From Planococcus lenghuensis (GTDB lineage Bacteria > Bacillota > Bacilli > Bacillales_A > Planococcaceae), in NCBI RefSeq assembly GCF_001999905.1, contig NZ_CP019640.1:2646001-2710000 (forward strand): a stretch of DNA of 64,000 bases, given 5' to 3'. The notes beneath the pieces are model-generated. The model worked only from the letters and a program-made list of their open reading frames with translations. It searched no databases and was not told the origin of the DNA. Shown here piece after piece: positions 17,053 through 25,467 of this stretch (position 1 is the stretch's first letter; each line of letters begins with the position of its first letter). Position numbers and translations under genes: made by a program.

Positions 17053-18450
17053 TTATTCACCGTACTCGGCAATCGCCGCTGCGATAGCATCTTCAGTGGT
17101 TTTTTCATCTTCCAGCAGGTTATTGACCAAAACCGAAAAGATGAGACGTTCGCCGCTTTTTGCCGTCACATAGCCGGATAGCGTAGAGACAGATGTCAAC
17201 GTGCCTGTTTTCGCCTGAACATTCCCGTTAGCTGCTCCATCCGTCAAGCGGTCCCGGAGCGTGCCACCGACGAAACGCTCTTCCGCGCCTGCAATCGGAA
17301 GCGACGCAAGGAACGCTTCATACCAAGGCTTCGCCTGCACCGCAAACAGTAATTGTGAGATTTCATTTGCCGGAATCATATTGGCATGCGACATGCCGGA
17401 GCCATCGCGCAGCTGAATCGTCGCCGTGTTGACGCCCAGAGTTGCCGCGACTTCTTCGATGACGCGCAGACCCGCATCCCAGCTGCCTTCCCCGTGCACC
17501 TTCCTCCCCATTTCTTTTGTCAGAATTTCGGCATGGCCGTTATTGCTCAGTTTCATGAACGGAATCAGAAGTTCCCGAAGCGGCATCGATTGCCGGTCCG
17601 TCAGCAATGCGGTGTCTGCAGGCACTTTGCCCATCCGCAAGCCATTTATTTCGATTCCTTCAGCCGCCAGTGCCTGATAAAAAAGACGCAATGCATATCC
17701 TGCCGGTTCCCAGACGGAAATCCATTCCCGTGCTTTTTCGGTGCCAGAAGGTATGCTTCCTGTCACTGTAATTTCATTGGTCCCATGCACCCGAAGAATT
17801 TCAATCGAATTCGGTTCATCTGCGCCCGCTGTTATCGCCCGGTTCGTGACCGATACATAATCTGTCGATGGCGATAACATCACTTGCGCCGCGGCCCCTT
17901 CCTCTTTACCAGGATGCACTTCCACAAGCACAGAACCGGCATCGTAGTCGCTATTCGGTGAAGCGGTCAGCGCAGATATTTGTGAACCGTAATAGTAAGT
18001 TTCATCCGTCCAAGTGATGCCGGAAGATAACCGGACCGCATCAAACCACGTATCATCCCCGATGAGATCTCCGTTCACACGCCGGATACCCTGCTTCTTC
18101 AGCTCTATAGCAAACGTGCGGAAATCTCCTTCCACCAGTGTCGGATCTCCTTTGCCGATCAAATACAAACTCCCGTTCAGCACTCCTTCCTCCAAAGTTC
18201 CGTCGGTATGTATTTCCGTTGTAAAGCGGTAGTTCTCTCCCAGGATTTCAAGTGCAGCAGCGCCCGAAAACAATTTCATATTCGATGCAGGCCGCAGCCG
18301 CATCTCCCCGTAGTGATCATAAATTTTCTCACCCGTATCCGCTTTCCGGATGCTGACACCCGCTAACGCACCCATCAGCCGATTATCGGCAATAATCCGG
18401 TTCAGCTTCCCTGCAAGCCCGCTGTAACGCCCTTCTTTCTCTGTGAACAA
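17053..18450 (-). CDS. D-alanyl-D-alanine carboxypeptidase/endopeptidase, PBP4 family (S13)
   Basis: The serine-peptidase motifs are complete: SxxK in PASNMKLFSG, SxN in LSNNGHAEI, and KTG in QAKTGTLTSV. The family trims or cross-cleaves peptidoglycan stem peptides outside the membrane (B. subtilis DacC). The start chosen is a TTG (LFTEKEG) with AAGGGG about eight bases upstream, giving about 465 residues. The open frame continues upstream to 18504 and beyond with a basic and then short hydrophobic run (ILVLLIWYDFF), but no convincing secretion signal is seen with any start. An export signal is required for function, so the true N-terminus is unsettled. Confidence 0.8.
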   Translation of the reverse strand: MFTEKEGRYSGLAGKLNRIIADNRLMGALAGVSIRKADTGEKIYDHYGEMRLRPASNMKLFSGAAALEILGENYRFTTEIHTDGTLEEGVLNGSLYLIGKGDPTLVEGDFRTFAIELKKQGIRRVNGDLIGDDTWFDAVRLSSGITWTDETYYYGSQISALTASPNSDYDAGSVLVEVHPGKEEGAAAQVMLSPSTDYVSVTNRAITAGADEPNSIEILRVHGTNEITVTGSIPSGTEKAREWISVWEPAGYALRLFYQALAAEGIEINGLRMGKVPADTALLTDRQSMPLRELLIPFMKLSNNGHAEILTKEMGRKVHGEGSWDAGLRVIEEVAATLGVNTATIQLRDGSGMSHANMIPANEISQLLFAVQAKPWYEAFLASLPIAGAEERFVGGTLRDRLTDGAANGNVQAKTGTLTSVSTLSGYVTAKSGERLIFSVLVNNLLEDEKTTEDAIAAAIAEYGE

Positions 18451-18554
18451 CTCGTCAGCCCCTTTGCGTTTCCTGAAAAAATCATACCATATCAGCAGAA
18501 CCAATATTCTGATTTTTCTTTCCCTTTTTCTGAAAAACTGTTTTCTCCATAAGC

Positions 18555-18590
18555 AAAAAAGCCAGCCCGCATGGGAACTGGCTAACTTTA
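18555..18590 (-). terminator. Terminator of the VanZ gene
   Basis: AGCCAG / CTGGCT stem with TTTTTT on the minus strand, between VanZ and the PBP4-like gene. Confidence 0.75.
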
Positions 18591-18603
18591 TGCTGTCTGA
18601 GAG

Positions 18604-19092
18604 TTATTTTTCTTCTGCGCATTGTCGCTGTACTTCTTGGCTTGGCCTCGGCTTACGGAACAGGGTTCTCCAAAAATAGAGGCCAATCCCCGCTGCGGCT
18701 CCAGCACTGTCAATGAGTACATCCGTCACGGCAGGACCTCGCCCCGGCACGAAAGATTGGTGATATTCATCCGATATGGCATACAGAACCGCGATGATAA
18801 ATGCGCTGAAAATGCTACGGATACCATGGATTCCGCTTTGTCTGAGTGCGTAAAGCGCCAGTACCGCCAATATCAAATACGCTATGAAATGTGCGCACTT
18901 CCGGATAAATGTGTGAAACTGTTCTGGATCAATCTCCAGGAACGGCAAGACACTTTCAATTGTGTTCATTACCATTCCGGTGATTCCGGAACTGAGCCCG
19001 CCGGATGCCGAGCCCTGCTGGCCTGACAGGAAGAAAATCAGCGCCATCCACAGGAGAACAGGGACCCAGGAAAAAATGTATGTCTTATTCAT
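18604..19092 (-). CDS. VanZ family membrane protein
   Basis: 162 residues, four membrane segments (about 6-22, 70-85, 95-108, 128-145). The VanZ signature is plain: RKCAHFIAYLILAVL, then AISDEYHQSFVPGRG and TDVLIDSAGAAAG. VanZ proteins lower susceptibility to teicoplanin in some hosts, but most chromosomal members have no known job; mechanism unknown. Short gap to the DUF6933 gene upstream. Confidence 0.85.
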   Translation of the reverse strand: MNKTYIFSWVPVLLWMALIFFLSGQQGSASGGLSSGITGMVMNTIESVLPFLEIDPEQFHTFIRKCAHFIAYLILAVLALYALRQSGIHGIRSIFSAFIIAVLYAISDEYHQSFVPGRGPAVTDVLIDSAGAAAGIGLYFWRTLFRKPRPSQEVQRQCAEEK

Positions 19093-19118
19093 CTGTTCAA
19101 TTCCTTTTCTCTACCTAA

Positions 19119-19628
19119 TCAATGTCCTGCAAATCGGCCGGTCAGCTCTGCAATCATCGTCTTGCCTGAATACACCAGCGGAAGCTTCAGCATGACGAAC
19201 TCGTTCAGCCGCCGATTAATATCAGAGAGACTGACCGATTCCCCGCTGTCCAGAATCGCTTCGATATAAAATGCACTTTCATTCAATTGGCCGAGGATGG
19301 ACCGCTCACTCGTTTTTGTAAAGCGCACGCCATCCATTCGGGAAAGGTACGCCTTGATCAGTTCCTCATCCGTACCGTCCGCCGCCAGATTCGCCGCCAG
19401 TTCCTGTCGCATGATTTTCTCAAACTTAGCCATTTCCTTCTTCGTCACTGGACCTATGAGAAAATTATACCGGGTTTTGTTGTTCATCAGAAGAATGAAC
19501 TTCCGCCGCTGCAGCATCAGCAGGTTAGCATGCCAGGCATAGAGCGCATCCTGTTCGTCTCCGGGCTTCGGTTCCGGCTTGACCTTCATGCTATCAAGCA
19601 TTTTTTTCGTGCACTGGATAGTCATCAT
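19119..19628 (-). CDS. DUF6933 family protein
   Basis: 169 residues starting MMTIQCTKKMLD, with AAAGGA about nine bases upstream. The N-terminal IQCTKKMLDSMKVKPEP is typical of the DUF6933 family, in which a cytoplasmic protein of this size carries WHANLLMLQRRKFILLMNNKTRY. No catalytic residues are known and no function is assigned. Probably transcribed with VanZ. Confidence 0.7.
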   Translation of the reverse strand: MMTIQCTKKMLDSMKVKPEPKPGDEQDALYAWHANLLMLQRRKFILLMNNKTRYNFLIGPVTKKEMAKFEKIMRQELAANLAADGTDEELIKAYLSRMDGVRFTKTSERSILGQLNESAFYIEAILDSGESVSLSDINRRLNEFVMLKLPLVYSGKTMIAELTGRFAGH

Positions 19629-19803
19629 GTATATTCTGTCCTTTCATACAACCGGTCATACAGATCATACTTCAGAAATATAAACCTCTTTATAATACGC
19701 TCCTGTTCTGCTGTTCACCGGTGCGTAAAATTCCATCGACATTAAAACTTATTCAATGATGCTTCATTATATCATTGGGAATCTATATTTTTACATTTAT
19801 AAA

Positions 19804-19846
19804 ATGAAAAAGCCACGACGGAAAATAACTCACCATCGCGGCTCAA
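19804..19846 (-). terminator. Terminator of the long-helix membrane protein gene
   Basis: AGCCGCGA...GTCGTGGCT stem with TTTTTC on the minus strand. Confidence 0.65.
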
Positions 19847-19882
19847 TCACTCAGTGGTTCAGTTCATTACGATCATTACTCA

Positions 19883-21526
19883 CTAATCCTTTTCATTTTT
19901 TTCCGCTCTTTCCATTCGGCTGATCACCTGCTGCACTTCTTCCATGAATACCGGAATCTTCTGTGAGACATGCGCTTCCAGCACCCACAGAACCTGCAGT
20001 GCGCTGTACACTTTCTGTTCCTCCACAGGCACATCGTCTTCAGTGCTTTCAGATGTCAGCATCCGTTCAGCCAGATCGTCCTGGAAAATCGGGTAATAAT
20101 CGAGCACAGATGCATAGAACTTATCAAGCTGCAGATTTTCAAAGCGCATCAAGTACGTGCAAACGTTGAATTCTTCCGCAAACTCGGCTTGGAATCGTTC
20201 CAGCAGCCGGATGTCGGTCTGTTCAAGTGTCGTATAGACAAGATCATGGAATGCCAGGAATTCTCTCACATACACATAGATAAACTGCGGGTTTGCCGCT
20301 TTCTCCGGCGGTAGCCCGAACAGGTTATTATCATGGTAATGATTGTGGAGCTGGCGGTACAGATTCTTCAGCTTCAGCCTCTTCAGTAAAGCCTGTTCCG
20401 CTTCCCATTCCTGTTTTTCTTTTTCCGCTGCTGCTTCCCGTTCCCGCTGTTCTGCGGTTTGGACTTCTTCCAATTCCAACAGGGCTTGCTCAAGTTCAAG
20501 TCTTTCCCTAGCGTCTGTCTCTGCTTGCTTGAGCTGCGCTTCTTCCCGCTCATGCTGCTTCTCTTGCCAGCTGTGAATTGCTTGAATCAGGGCTTCTTCC
20601 CGTTCGCGCCGCATTTTTTCCCAGGTGCGCTGCTCATGAGCAAACGCTTCTTCCCGCTCACGCTGTTCGTCAGCCCATACCGATGCCTGTTCCCATTTTT
20701 CCTTGGCCAGCCTTTCTGCCTGTTCCCGGTTTGTTGTTTCGTTCACCCGGATTTCCGCGATCAAAGCAGCTTGCCAGTCACTTTGTTCTTCAGCAATCAA
20801 TTTTGCTTGTTCTCTTCGTTTTTCTTCCAATTCACGCATTTCTTCAATCAGCAAATTTTCCCGCTGATGCCGCATCTTTTCCCATTCCCGCTGTTCCCGG
20901 ATAAACGCTTCTTCCCGTTCACGCTGTTCGGCAGCCAGCGTTTTTTCACGTTCCCATTTCTTGTCGGCCATTGTTTCTTCCCGGATACGCCGCTTTTCCT
21001 CTTGCTCACGTATCTCATGAATCAATGCTTCTTCCCGTTCACGCTGCTCTTTGGCCAGCAGGCGCTCTTGCGCACGCTTTTCTTCGGCCAGCTTTTCCTC
21101 CTGCTTCCGGGCTGTATCGGCTAATGCAATTTCCTGTTCGCGCCGTTCAGCAGCCAGCTCTTCTTCCCGTTCATGCTTTGCTTCCCGCTCGCTCACTTGA
21201 GAGCGCCGCTGTTTCCGGAATGCGGTCAGCATTATAAGTACGACACCGGCAATGCTCACAACAAAAAACGCGGCCAGCACAATAGCCAGCACCACGAGCA
21301 CCGTCAGCCCGCTGAAACCGTTCCATAAAATCACCACCGGCGCCACAATCCCGATCAGGAGTGCAGCAATAACGATGGCGATCAATCCCTTTATCGCTGT
21401 ATCGAATTCCGTTTCCACAGGCGGCCCCTCCCTTTCGTCTCCCGAGGTGAGCCACACAATAATCCCGGTGACCACCAGCAGCAGAAAGATAAAAAGCAAT
21501 AACATAACAAGTTGTGTCAGTATCAT
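19883..21526 (-). CDS. Membrane-anchored protein with very long charged helix
   Basis: 547 residues. Three membrane segments at about 4-27, 43-68 and 73-103 are followed by roughly 270 residues (104-375) of Glu/Arg/Lys/Gln/Ala with no Pro or Gly, containing recurring blocks such as EQREREEA, EQREWEKMR and REEALI. This is either a coiled coil or a single alpha-helix rod of some 40 nm. The last 170 residues form a separate domain (NLYRQLHNHYHDNNLFG, VYVREFLAFHDLVY, YYPIFQDDLAERM) of no family I know. It could act as a spacer or scaffold reaching from the membrane into the cytoplasm. No operon partner. Confidence 0.75.
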   Translation of the reverse strand: MILTQLVMLLLFIFLLLVVTGIIVWLTSGDEREGPPVETEFDTAIKGLIAIVIAALLIGIVAPVVILWNGFSGLTVLVVLAIVLAAFFVVSIAGVVLIMLTAFRKQRRSQVSEREAKHEREEELAAERREQEIALADTARKQEEKLAEEKRAQERLLAKEQREREEALIHEIREQEEKRRIREETMADKKWEREKTLAAEQREREEAFIREQREWEKMRHQRENLLIEEMRELEEKRREQAKLIAEEQSDWQAALIAEIRVNETTNREQAERLAKEKWEQASVWADEQREREEAFAHEQRTWEKMRREREEALIQAIHSWQEKQHEREEAQLKQAETDARERLELEQALLELEEVQTAEQREREAAAEKEKQEWEAEQALLKRLKLKNLYRQLHNHYHDNNLFGLPPEKAANPQFIYVYVREFLAFHDLVYTTLEQTDIRLLERFQAEFAEEFNVCTYLMRFENLQLDKFYASVLDYYPIFQDDLAERMLTSESTEDDVPVEEQKVYSALQVLWVLEAHVSQKIPVFMEEVQQVISRMERAEKNEKD

Positions 21527-21614
21527 AGGCAGACTTCCTTCCGTCTTCCCTCATTACTCCTTAAATAGCCTCCAAAAACTTTCTTAAACCCATCCAAAAT
21601 CGGACGACAAGTGC

Positions 21615-21761
21615 TTAAAGTGCGTTCAGCGATTTTTAAAGTGTATTCATTGGCCCATAAAGTACGTTCACCCAAACTTAAAGTTCACTCAATCAGTCTT
21701 ATAATGCATTCAGCACATTTTAAAATGCACTCATCTCTTCTTAATCGCCACTGGACACCAC
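21615..21761. repeat. Seven degenerate tandem 21-bp units
   Basis: TTAAAGTGCNTTCA-like cores recur at 21615, 21636, 21657, 21678, 21699, 21720 and 21741, exactly 21 bp apart. On the plus strand the array is an open frame of heptapeptide-like repeats, but no ribosome site precedes it. It fills most of the otherwise empty 21527-21836 gap. Read on the minus strand the unit begins GAGTGCACTTTAAG, reminiscent of the array at 16106. Confidence 0.75.
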
Positions 21762-21786
21762 CCAACATAAATTCCTCTCATAAAAC

Positions 21787-21825
21787 ACAAAAAACCACCC
21801 CCGTATCACCTCAGGGATGGCTCGC
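21787..21825 (-). terminator. Terminator of the hydratase gene
   Basis: CCATCCC / GGGGGTGG stem followed by TTTTTT on the minus strand. Confidence 0.7.
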
Positions 21826-21836
21826 ATCTCAACAAT

Positions 21837-22616
21837 TTATTTCACTTCCAGCGTTACGGTTCCGATTCCTTCATAATCCACTTCATATGTCCCGCGCTCC
21901 AGCGGCTTTGGCAGGATGAATGTGCCGGATGATACGGACATTCCTTTCCGGAGCACCATGCCATGCATGGAAAGTTCATTCACCAGCCATTTTATAGCGT
22001 TCACCGGATGCCCCAGCACTTCCGAAGAATCGCCGGCTGCGATTTCTTTCCCGTTTAGCGTCAGCACGCCGCGCACCCCATCCAATGCTTCATATGACAG
22101 ATCCCCGCGCGGTGTGCCCGTCATAATTTTCCCCGCCACCGCACTGTCGGCAATGACTTGACCGAGCGACACATTCGGGAACCAGTCCGTGAAGCGGGAA
22201 TCGGGAACTTCAATCCCCGGTGCGATGAGTGTTTTCCGCAAAATGTCCTGCTCGTTATCATGAATCGTTAAATCCTCCTGCACAATAAAGATCAATTCCA
22301 TTTCAATCAGCGGGGAGAACATCGAATCCAGTTCGATTGTCCCGTCACTGATCGCGGATGATGTCAGCGCGCCGTACAGCGGTGTATCGGAGGCGAATAA
22401 AGCTTGAGTCTCGTCGCTCGTCAGGCTGATTTTATAACCGATCAATTCTTCGTTCAGCCGCGTGAACTTATGGGATGTCACTTCGTGCTGCACTTTATAA
22501 GCATGGTCTTTCTGCAGTGATGCCGGAATGACGCTCTTATCCAATGGCACTTTGCTGCTGTAGGCCTCGAACAGAAGCTCGCCCAGTTCCTGCACACTCG
22601 GGGTTTTCTGTGTCAT
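21837..22616 (-). CDS. 2-keto-4-pentenoate hydratase family enzyme
   Basis: 259 residues, the usual length of the MhpD/DmpE/DmpH group within the fumarylacetoacetate-hydrolase superfamily. These Mg-dependent enzymes hydrate 2-hydroxypenta-2,4-dienoate or decarboxylate 4-oxalocrotonate in meta-cleavage pathways. Seen: IGYKISLTS, the acidic metal pair in EMELIFIV, PGIEVPDSR, and SSEVLGHPVNAIKWL. No other meta-cleavage gene lies nearby, so the true substrate may differ. Confidence 0.85.
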   Translation of the reverse strand: MTQKTPSVQELGELLFEAYSSKVPLDKSVIPASLQKDHAYKVQHEVTSHKFTRLNEELIGYKISLTSDETQALFASDTPLYGALTSSAISDGTIELDSMFSPLIEMELIFIVQEDLTIHDNEQDILRKTLIAPGIEVPDSRFTDWFPNVSLGQVIADSAVAGKIMTGTPRGDLSYEALDGVRGVLTLNGKEIAAGDSSEVLGHPVNAIKWLVNELSMHGMVLRKGMSVSSGTFILPKPLERGTYEVDYEGIGTVTLEVK

Positions 22617-22688
22617 ACTTCCACTCCTTGTTTTTCGTCTTTCGGATTATTTTACGCTACTCCGGCTGCAATCACCAGAGCAATCCGA

Positions 22689-23135
22689 TTATTCACTCAG
22701 CGCCTGAATCTGATTGACGATCCGGCCGACTTCGCTTAGCGTACGGAAGATTTCCGTGTTTTCAATCACTTCAGGAGCCAGCGTACCATCTTCGATATTC
22801 GTCAAATACAAATCGATCCCTTCCAGAGCCCGCTCATTCAAATTGATGGCCTGCTCATGCAGCTGGCCGCCGACCGCCGGCTCTTCAAGCGCATTGAATT
22901 CCTCGATGTTCTGCCGCATGTCTTCAAGCTGCACCTTGAGATCGGCGGCCGCCTGCGGATCTGTCACCGCCCGTTCAGCAAGCGCCGGCACCTCATTGGC
23001 AAAATCCTGCGCTTCATTTGCATATTCCGTCGCTTCGCTTACATACGTCACTGTCGAACTGACATCTTCGAGCAAAGAACAGCCGCTCAGTCCGATGGCT
23101 GCCGTCAGAAATGCAGCTGCCATTGTTTTTTTCAT
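22689..23135 (-). CDS. DUF6376 lipoprotein (copy A)
   Basis: 148 residues. The ATG of MKKTMAAA has AGGAGGG seven bases upstream. The lipobox LSGC is followed by SLLEDV and the DUF6376 pattern: VTYVSEATEYANEAQDF, ALAERAVTDPQA, MRQNIEEFNALEEPAVGGQLH. The mature protein is a helical, surface-exposed lipoprotein of unknown function. It is paralogous to 24734-25189; the two flank a serine protease gene. Confidence 0.8.
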   Translation of the reverse strand: MKKTMAAAFLTAAIGLSGCSLLEDVSSTVTYVSEATEYANEAQDFANEVPALAERAVTDPQAAADLKVQLEDMRQNIEEFNALEEPAVGGQLHEQAINLNERALEGIDLYLTNIEDGTLAPEVIENTEIFRTLSEVGRIVNQIQALSE

Positions 23136-23201
23136 GAAAAACCCTCCTGTATTTTGTTTATATTCTCTACTACGGATGACGAACCTGAAAGATTCATCAT
23201 G

Positions 23202-23231
23202 AAAAAACATCCCTTCCGGCTGAAGAGATGC
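23202..23231 (-). terminator. Terminator of the serine protease gene
   Basis: GGCATCTCTT / AAGGGATG stem followed by TTTTTT on the minus strand. Confidence 0.6.
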
Positions 23232-23246
23232 CTTTCCGCTCATCAT

Positions 23247-24623
23247 TCACTTGTCCCGAGTAATCGCCGAGATGTAATAGTAACCGTACTCATCCATCAC
23301 AACAGTGTATGTCTTTACCCGCTCTTCCGCTGACCATTCGCCGGCTGAATTCTTAAAATCGAATGTTTCGTGCGTATGCACGAGTGCATGGTCCTTAAAA
23401 ATCTCCACATCCGTAACTTCCAGACTTGTGAATTCGAACTCCATGCCCTGCCCGGCAATCGAGTCAATATACTCCCGGATGCCATGGTAAATGTCACTGT
23501 CATAGACGAGCAGATCTGCGACATAGATAAAATCCTCATATTGAAGCGCCATTTCATAAAAGTCCCGGTAACTGCCGATGAACGCACCAAGCGACGTCTC
23601 ATCATACTCATACGCTGTCGTCTCATCGTAATTATACTCATAAGCTCCATCTTCATAGTTTCCGTAGCCTTCAGAAGAGCCGAACACAGACACAACTGCA
23701 TCTTCCGACATCGGGTTATCTGCCCAACCCGTCAGCGTGCTGTGCATGGAGTACATCGGAATCGAAAAGCCGATTTCTGGCCCTTCCATGATCAGCAGCG
23801 AATTGATGCCGATAACTTTTCCCGTTTTGGCATCAATCAGCGGTCCGCCGCTTGAGCCGGGTGCCACTTGTGCATCAATCTGGTACACGTCCTCGTAGAT
23901 GAATCCGACTTCAAAATCCCGTTCCGTGCCGGTCAGGTAACCGATGGAAGCGGTATTCTCAAATCCGGAAGGACTGCCGAGCGCAATCACTTCCGTACCG
24001 ACCGGCGTTGCCGCCAATTCGGTTTCCAGCGGCTCCATGCCGGCAAATGCATCCACCAGGATGAGCGCAATGTCCGATTCATCTGAAATACCGACCACGC
24101 GTCCCGACTTTTCCTGCCCGTTCACAGTCCGGACCATAACGTCTGTAACCCCTGCAACCACATGCGCATTCGTGACGACCATTCCTGTATCGGTGAATAA
24201 AAAACCCGAGCCCATGCCGGTTTCCGTCAGGATGGTATACACTTTTTGCTGCGCCTCTTTAATAATGGCGGTTTTCGCTTTATGATTCGTTTCCGTTTTT
24301 TTCTCTTCATTAGCCGGCAGTACAGGTTCTTCCGCTTCTTCCCTTTCTTCCGGGACTGCCACGGACACCGGTTCCGGTACCGTACCGGCCGGCTCTGCCG
24401 TATCCGTTCCGAGCCAGATAGCTGCCGTCCGGCGCACTTCATCCTGGAATAAAAGCGCCGTTCCCGCTGCGATAAAGAATATGGCCAGGAGAAGAACCAA
24501 TAGACTTCTGCCGACTCCTTTGCTCAATCGGCCTGGTCGGGATTGGTCCGCCAAGGGCAGTCCGCAATTTGCGCAGAAATTCGCATTCCCATCATTTTTC
24601 TCACCGCATTTTATACAGAACAT
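23247..24623 (-). CDS. Zinc-ribbon, membrane-anchored trypsin-like (HtrA-type) serine protease
   Basis: 458 residues. Order of parts: N-terminal zinc ribbon CIKCGEKN...CANCG (3-22), a membrane segment (about 39-60), an acidic Pro-rich linker, a trypsin-like domain (about 125-300) with His in VVTNAHVVAG, Asp in ESDIALI and Ser in APGSSGGPL, then an acidic Tyr-rich stretch and a C-terminal domain of NTF2/TcaA type (YRDFYEMALQYEDF, SLEVTDVEIFKDHALVH). No PDZ domain. The protease faces outward and probably handles envelope proteins. It lies between two paralogous DUF6376 lipoproteins that may be clients or partners. Confidence 0.8.
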   Translation of the reverse strand: MFCIKCGEKNDGNANFCANCGLPLADQSRPGRLSKGVGRSLLVLLLAIFFIAAGTALLFQDEVRRTAAIWLGTDTAEPAGTVPEPVSVAVPEEREEAEEPVLPANEEKKTETNHKAKTAIIKEAQQKVYTILTETGMGSGFLFTDTGMVVTNAHVVAGVTDVMVRTVNGQEKSGRVVGISDESDIALILVDAFAGMEPLETELAATPVGTEVIALGSPSGFENTASIGYLTGTERDFEVGFIYEDVYQIDAQVAPGSSGGPLIDAKTGKVIGINSLLIMEGPEIGFSIPMYSMHSTLTGWADNPMSEDAVVSVFGSSEGYGNYEDGAYEYNYDETTAYEYDETSLGAFIGSYRDFYEMALQYEDFIYVADLLVYDSDIYHGIREYIDSIAGQGMEFEFTSLEVTDVEIFKDHALVHTHETFDFKNSAGEWSAEERVKTYTVVMDEYGYYYISAITRDK

Positions 24624-24693
24624 GCTGGCTCCTCCTAACCGGTCCTAATACAGCAACGGAGAATTTTTGTATTTATTTGATTCGGCAAAGCAC

Positions 24694-24731
24694 CAAAAAA
24701 CCCCTGCACCCGGATAAAGAAATCCGGACTT
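24694..24731 (-). terminator. Terminator of DUF6376 copy B
   Basis: CCGGAT / ATCCGG stem, then GGGGTTTTTT on the minus strand. Confidence 0.6.
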
Positions 24732-24733
24732 CT

Positions 24734-25189
24734 TTACGCTTCTTCCTCAAGCGCCTGGATTTCATCCAGGATATCCACTACTGCGCTCAGCGTCTGAAAA
24801 ATCGTTGTTTCTTCTGCTGCTGCCGCATCCAGTGTATCTTCTTCAATGCTTGCCTGGAATGTTTCAATCCCTTCCAGCGCCTCTTCATTCAAAGCGACCA
24901 CATCAGCGTGAAGGTCCGCCCCGACTTCCGGTTCCTGAATCGCATTGAACTCTATAATATTGCGCCGCATGCTTTCCAGATATGTCTCCAGTTCGGCTGC
25001 CGCATCTTCATCCGTCACAGCTTCATTAAGCAAAGGAGGAACTTCTTCCACGAAATCATTCGCGGCTTCTTCAAATTCCAATGACTCATTTTCATAGGTG
25101 ACTGTTGTTTCAACGCTCTCTTCTTCGCCGCCGCATCCTGTAAGTGAACTTGCTGTCAGGATGAATAGCGCTGCCGTTATTTTTTTCAT
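24734..25189 (-). CDS. DUF6376 lipoprotein (copy B)
   Basis: 151 residues from the ATG of MKKITAAL; GGGAGGAG sits just upstream, and one ATG earlier would be too close to it. The lipobox is LTGC. The mature part is very acidic and follows copy A closely: VTYENESLEFEEAANDF, LLNEAVTDEDAAAELE, MRRNIIEFNAIQEPEVGADLH, then ETTIFQTLSAVVDI. Divergence suggests an old duplication. Function unknown. Confidence 0.8.
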   Translation of the reverse strand: MKKITAALFILTASSLTGCGGEEESVETTVTYENESLEFEEAANDFVEEVPPLLNEAVTDEDAAAELETYLESMRRNIIEFNAIQEPEVGADLHADVVALNEEALEGIETFQASIEEDTLDAAAAEETTIFQTLSAVVDILDEIQALEEEA

Positions 25190-25467
25190 CATATCTCCTC
25201 CCAATATATGTTCATATACTCACTTTTATTAATCTTTACCTATCCTTTACCCCAGTTGGCAGCAATCTATGACTGCTTTAGGAAAATTGCAACAAGCCTC
25301 TTACAAAGAATGGATTGCTTTAAATCTGGTATCTGATTGTAAGCAAGCTTTAATATTTGTAATTGAACAGTAGGATTGCATTGGGAACAAACGGGGGATT
25401 TATACTTGTAAGAGGCGCCGATAGCTTAGCAGTTCGCTTCACACATTGAAAAGGGAACGGTGAGATC

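Noticed and set aside
20293-21237. Long plus-strand open frames opposite the charged-helix protein
   Set aside because: They arise because the minus-strand Glu/Arg/Gln-rich codons contain no reverse stops; the products are Phe/Pro/Leu-rich nonsense without ribosome sites.
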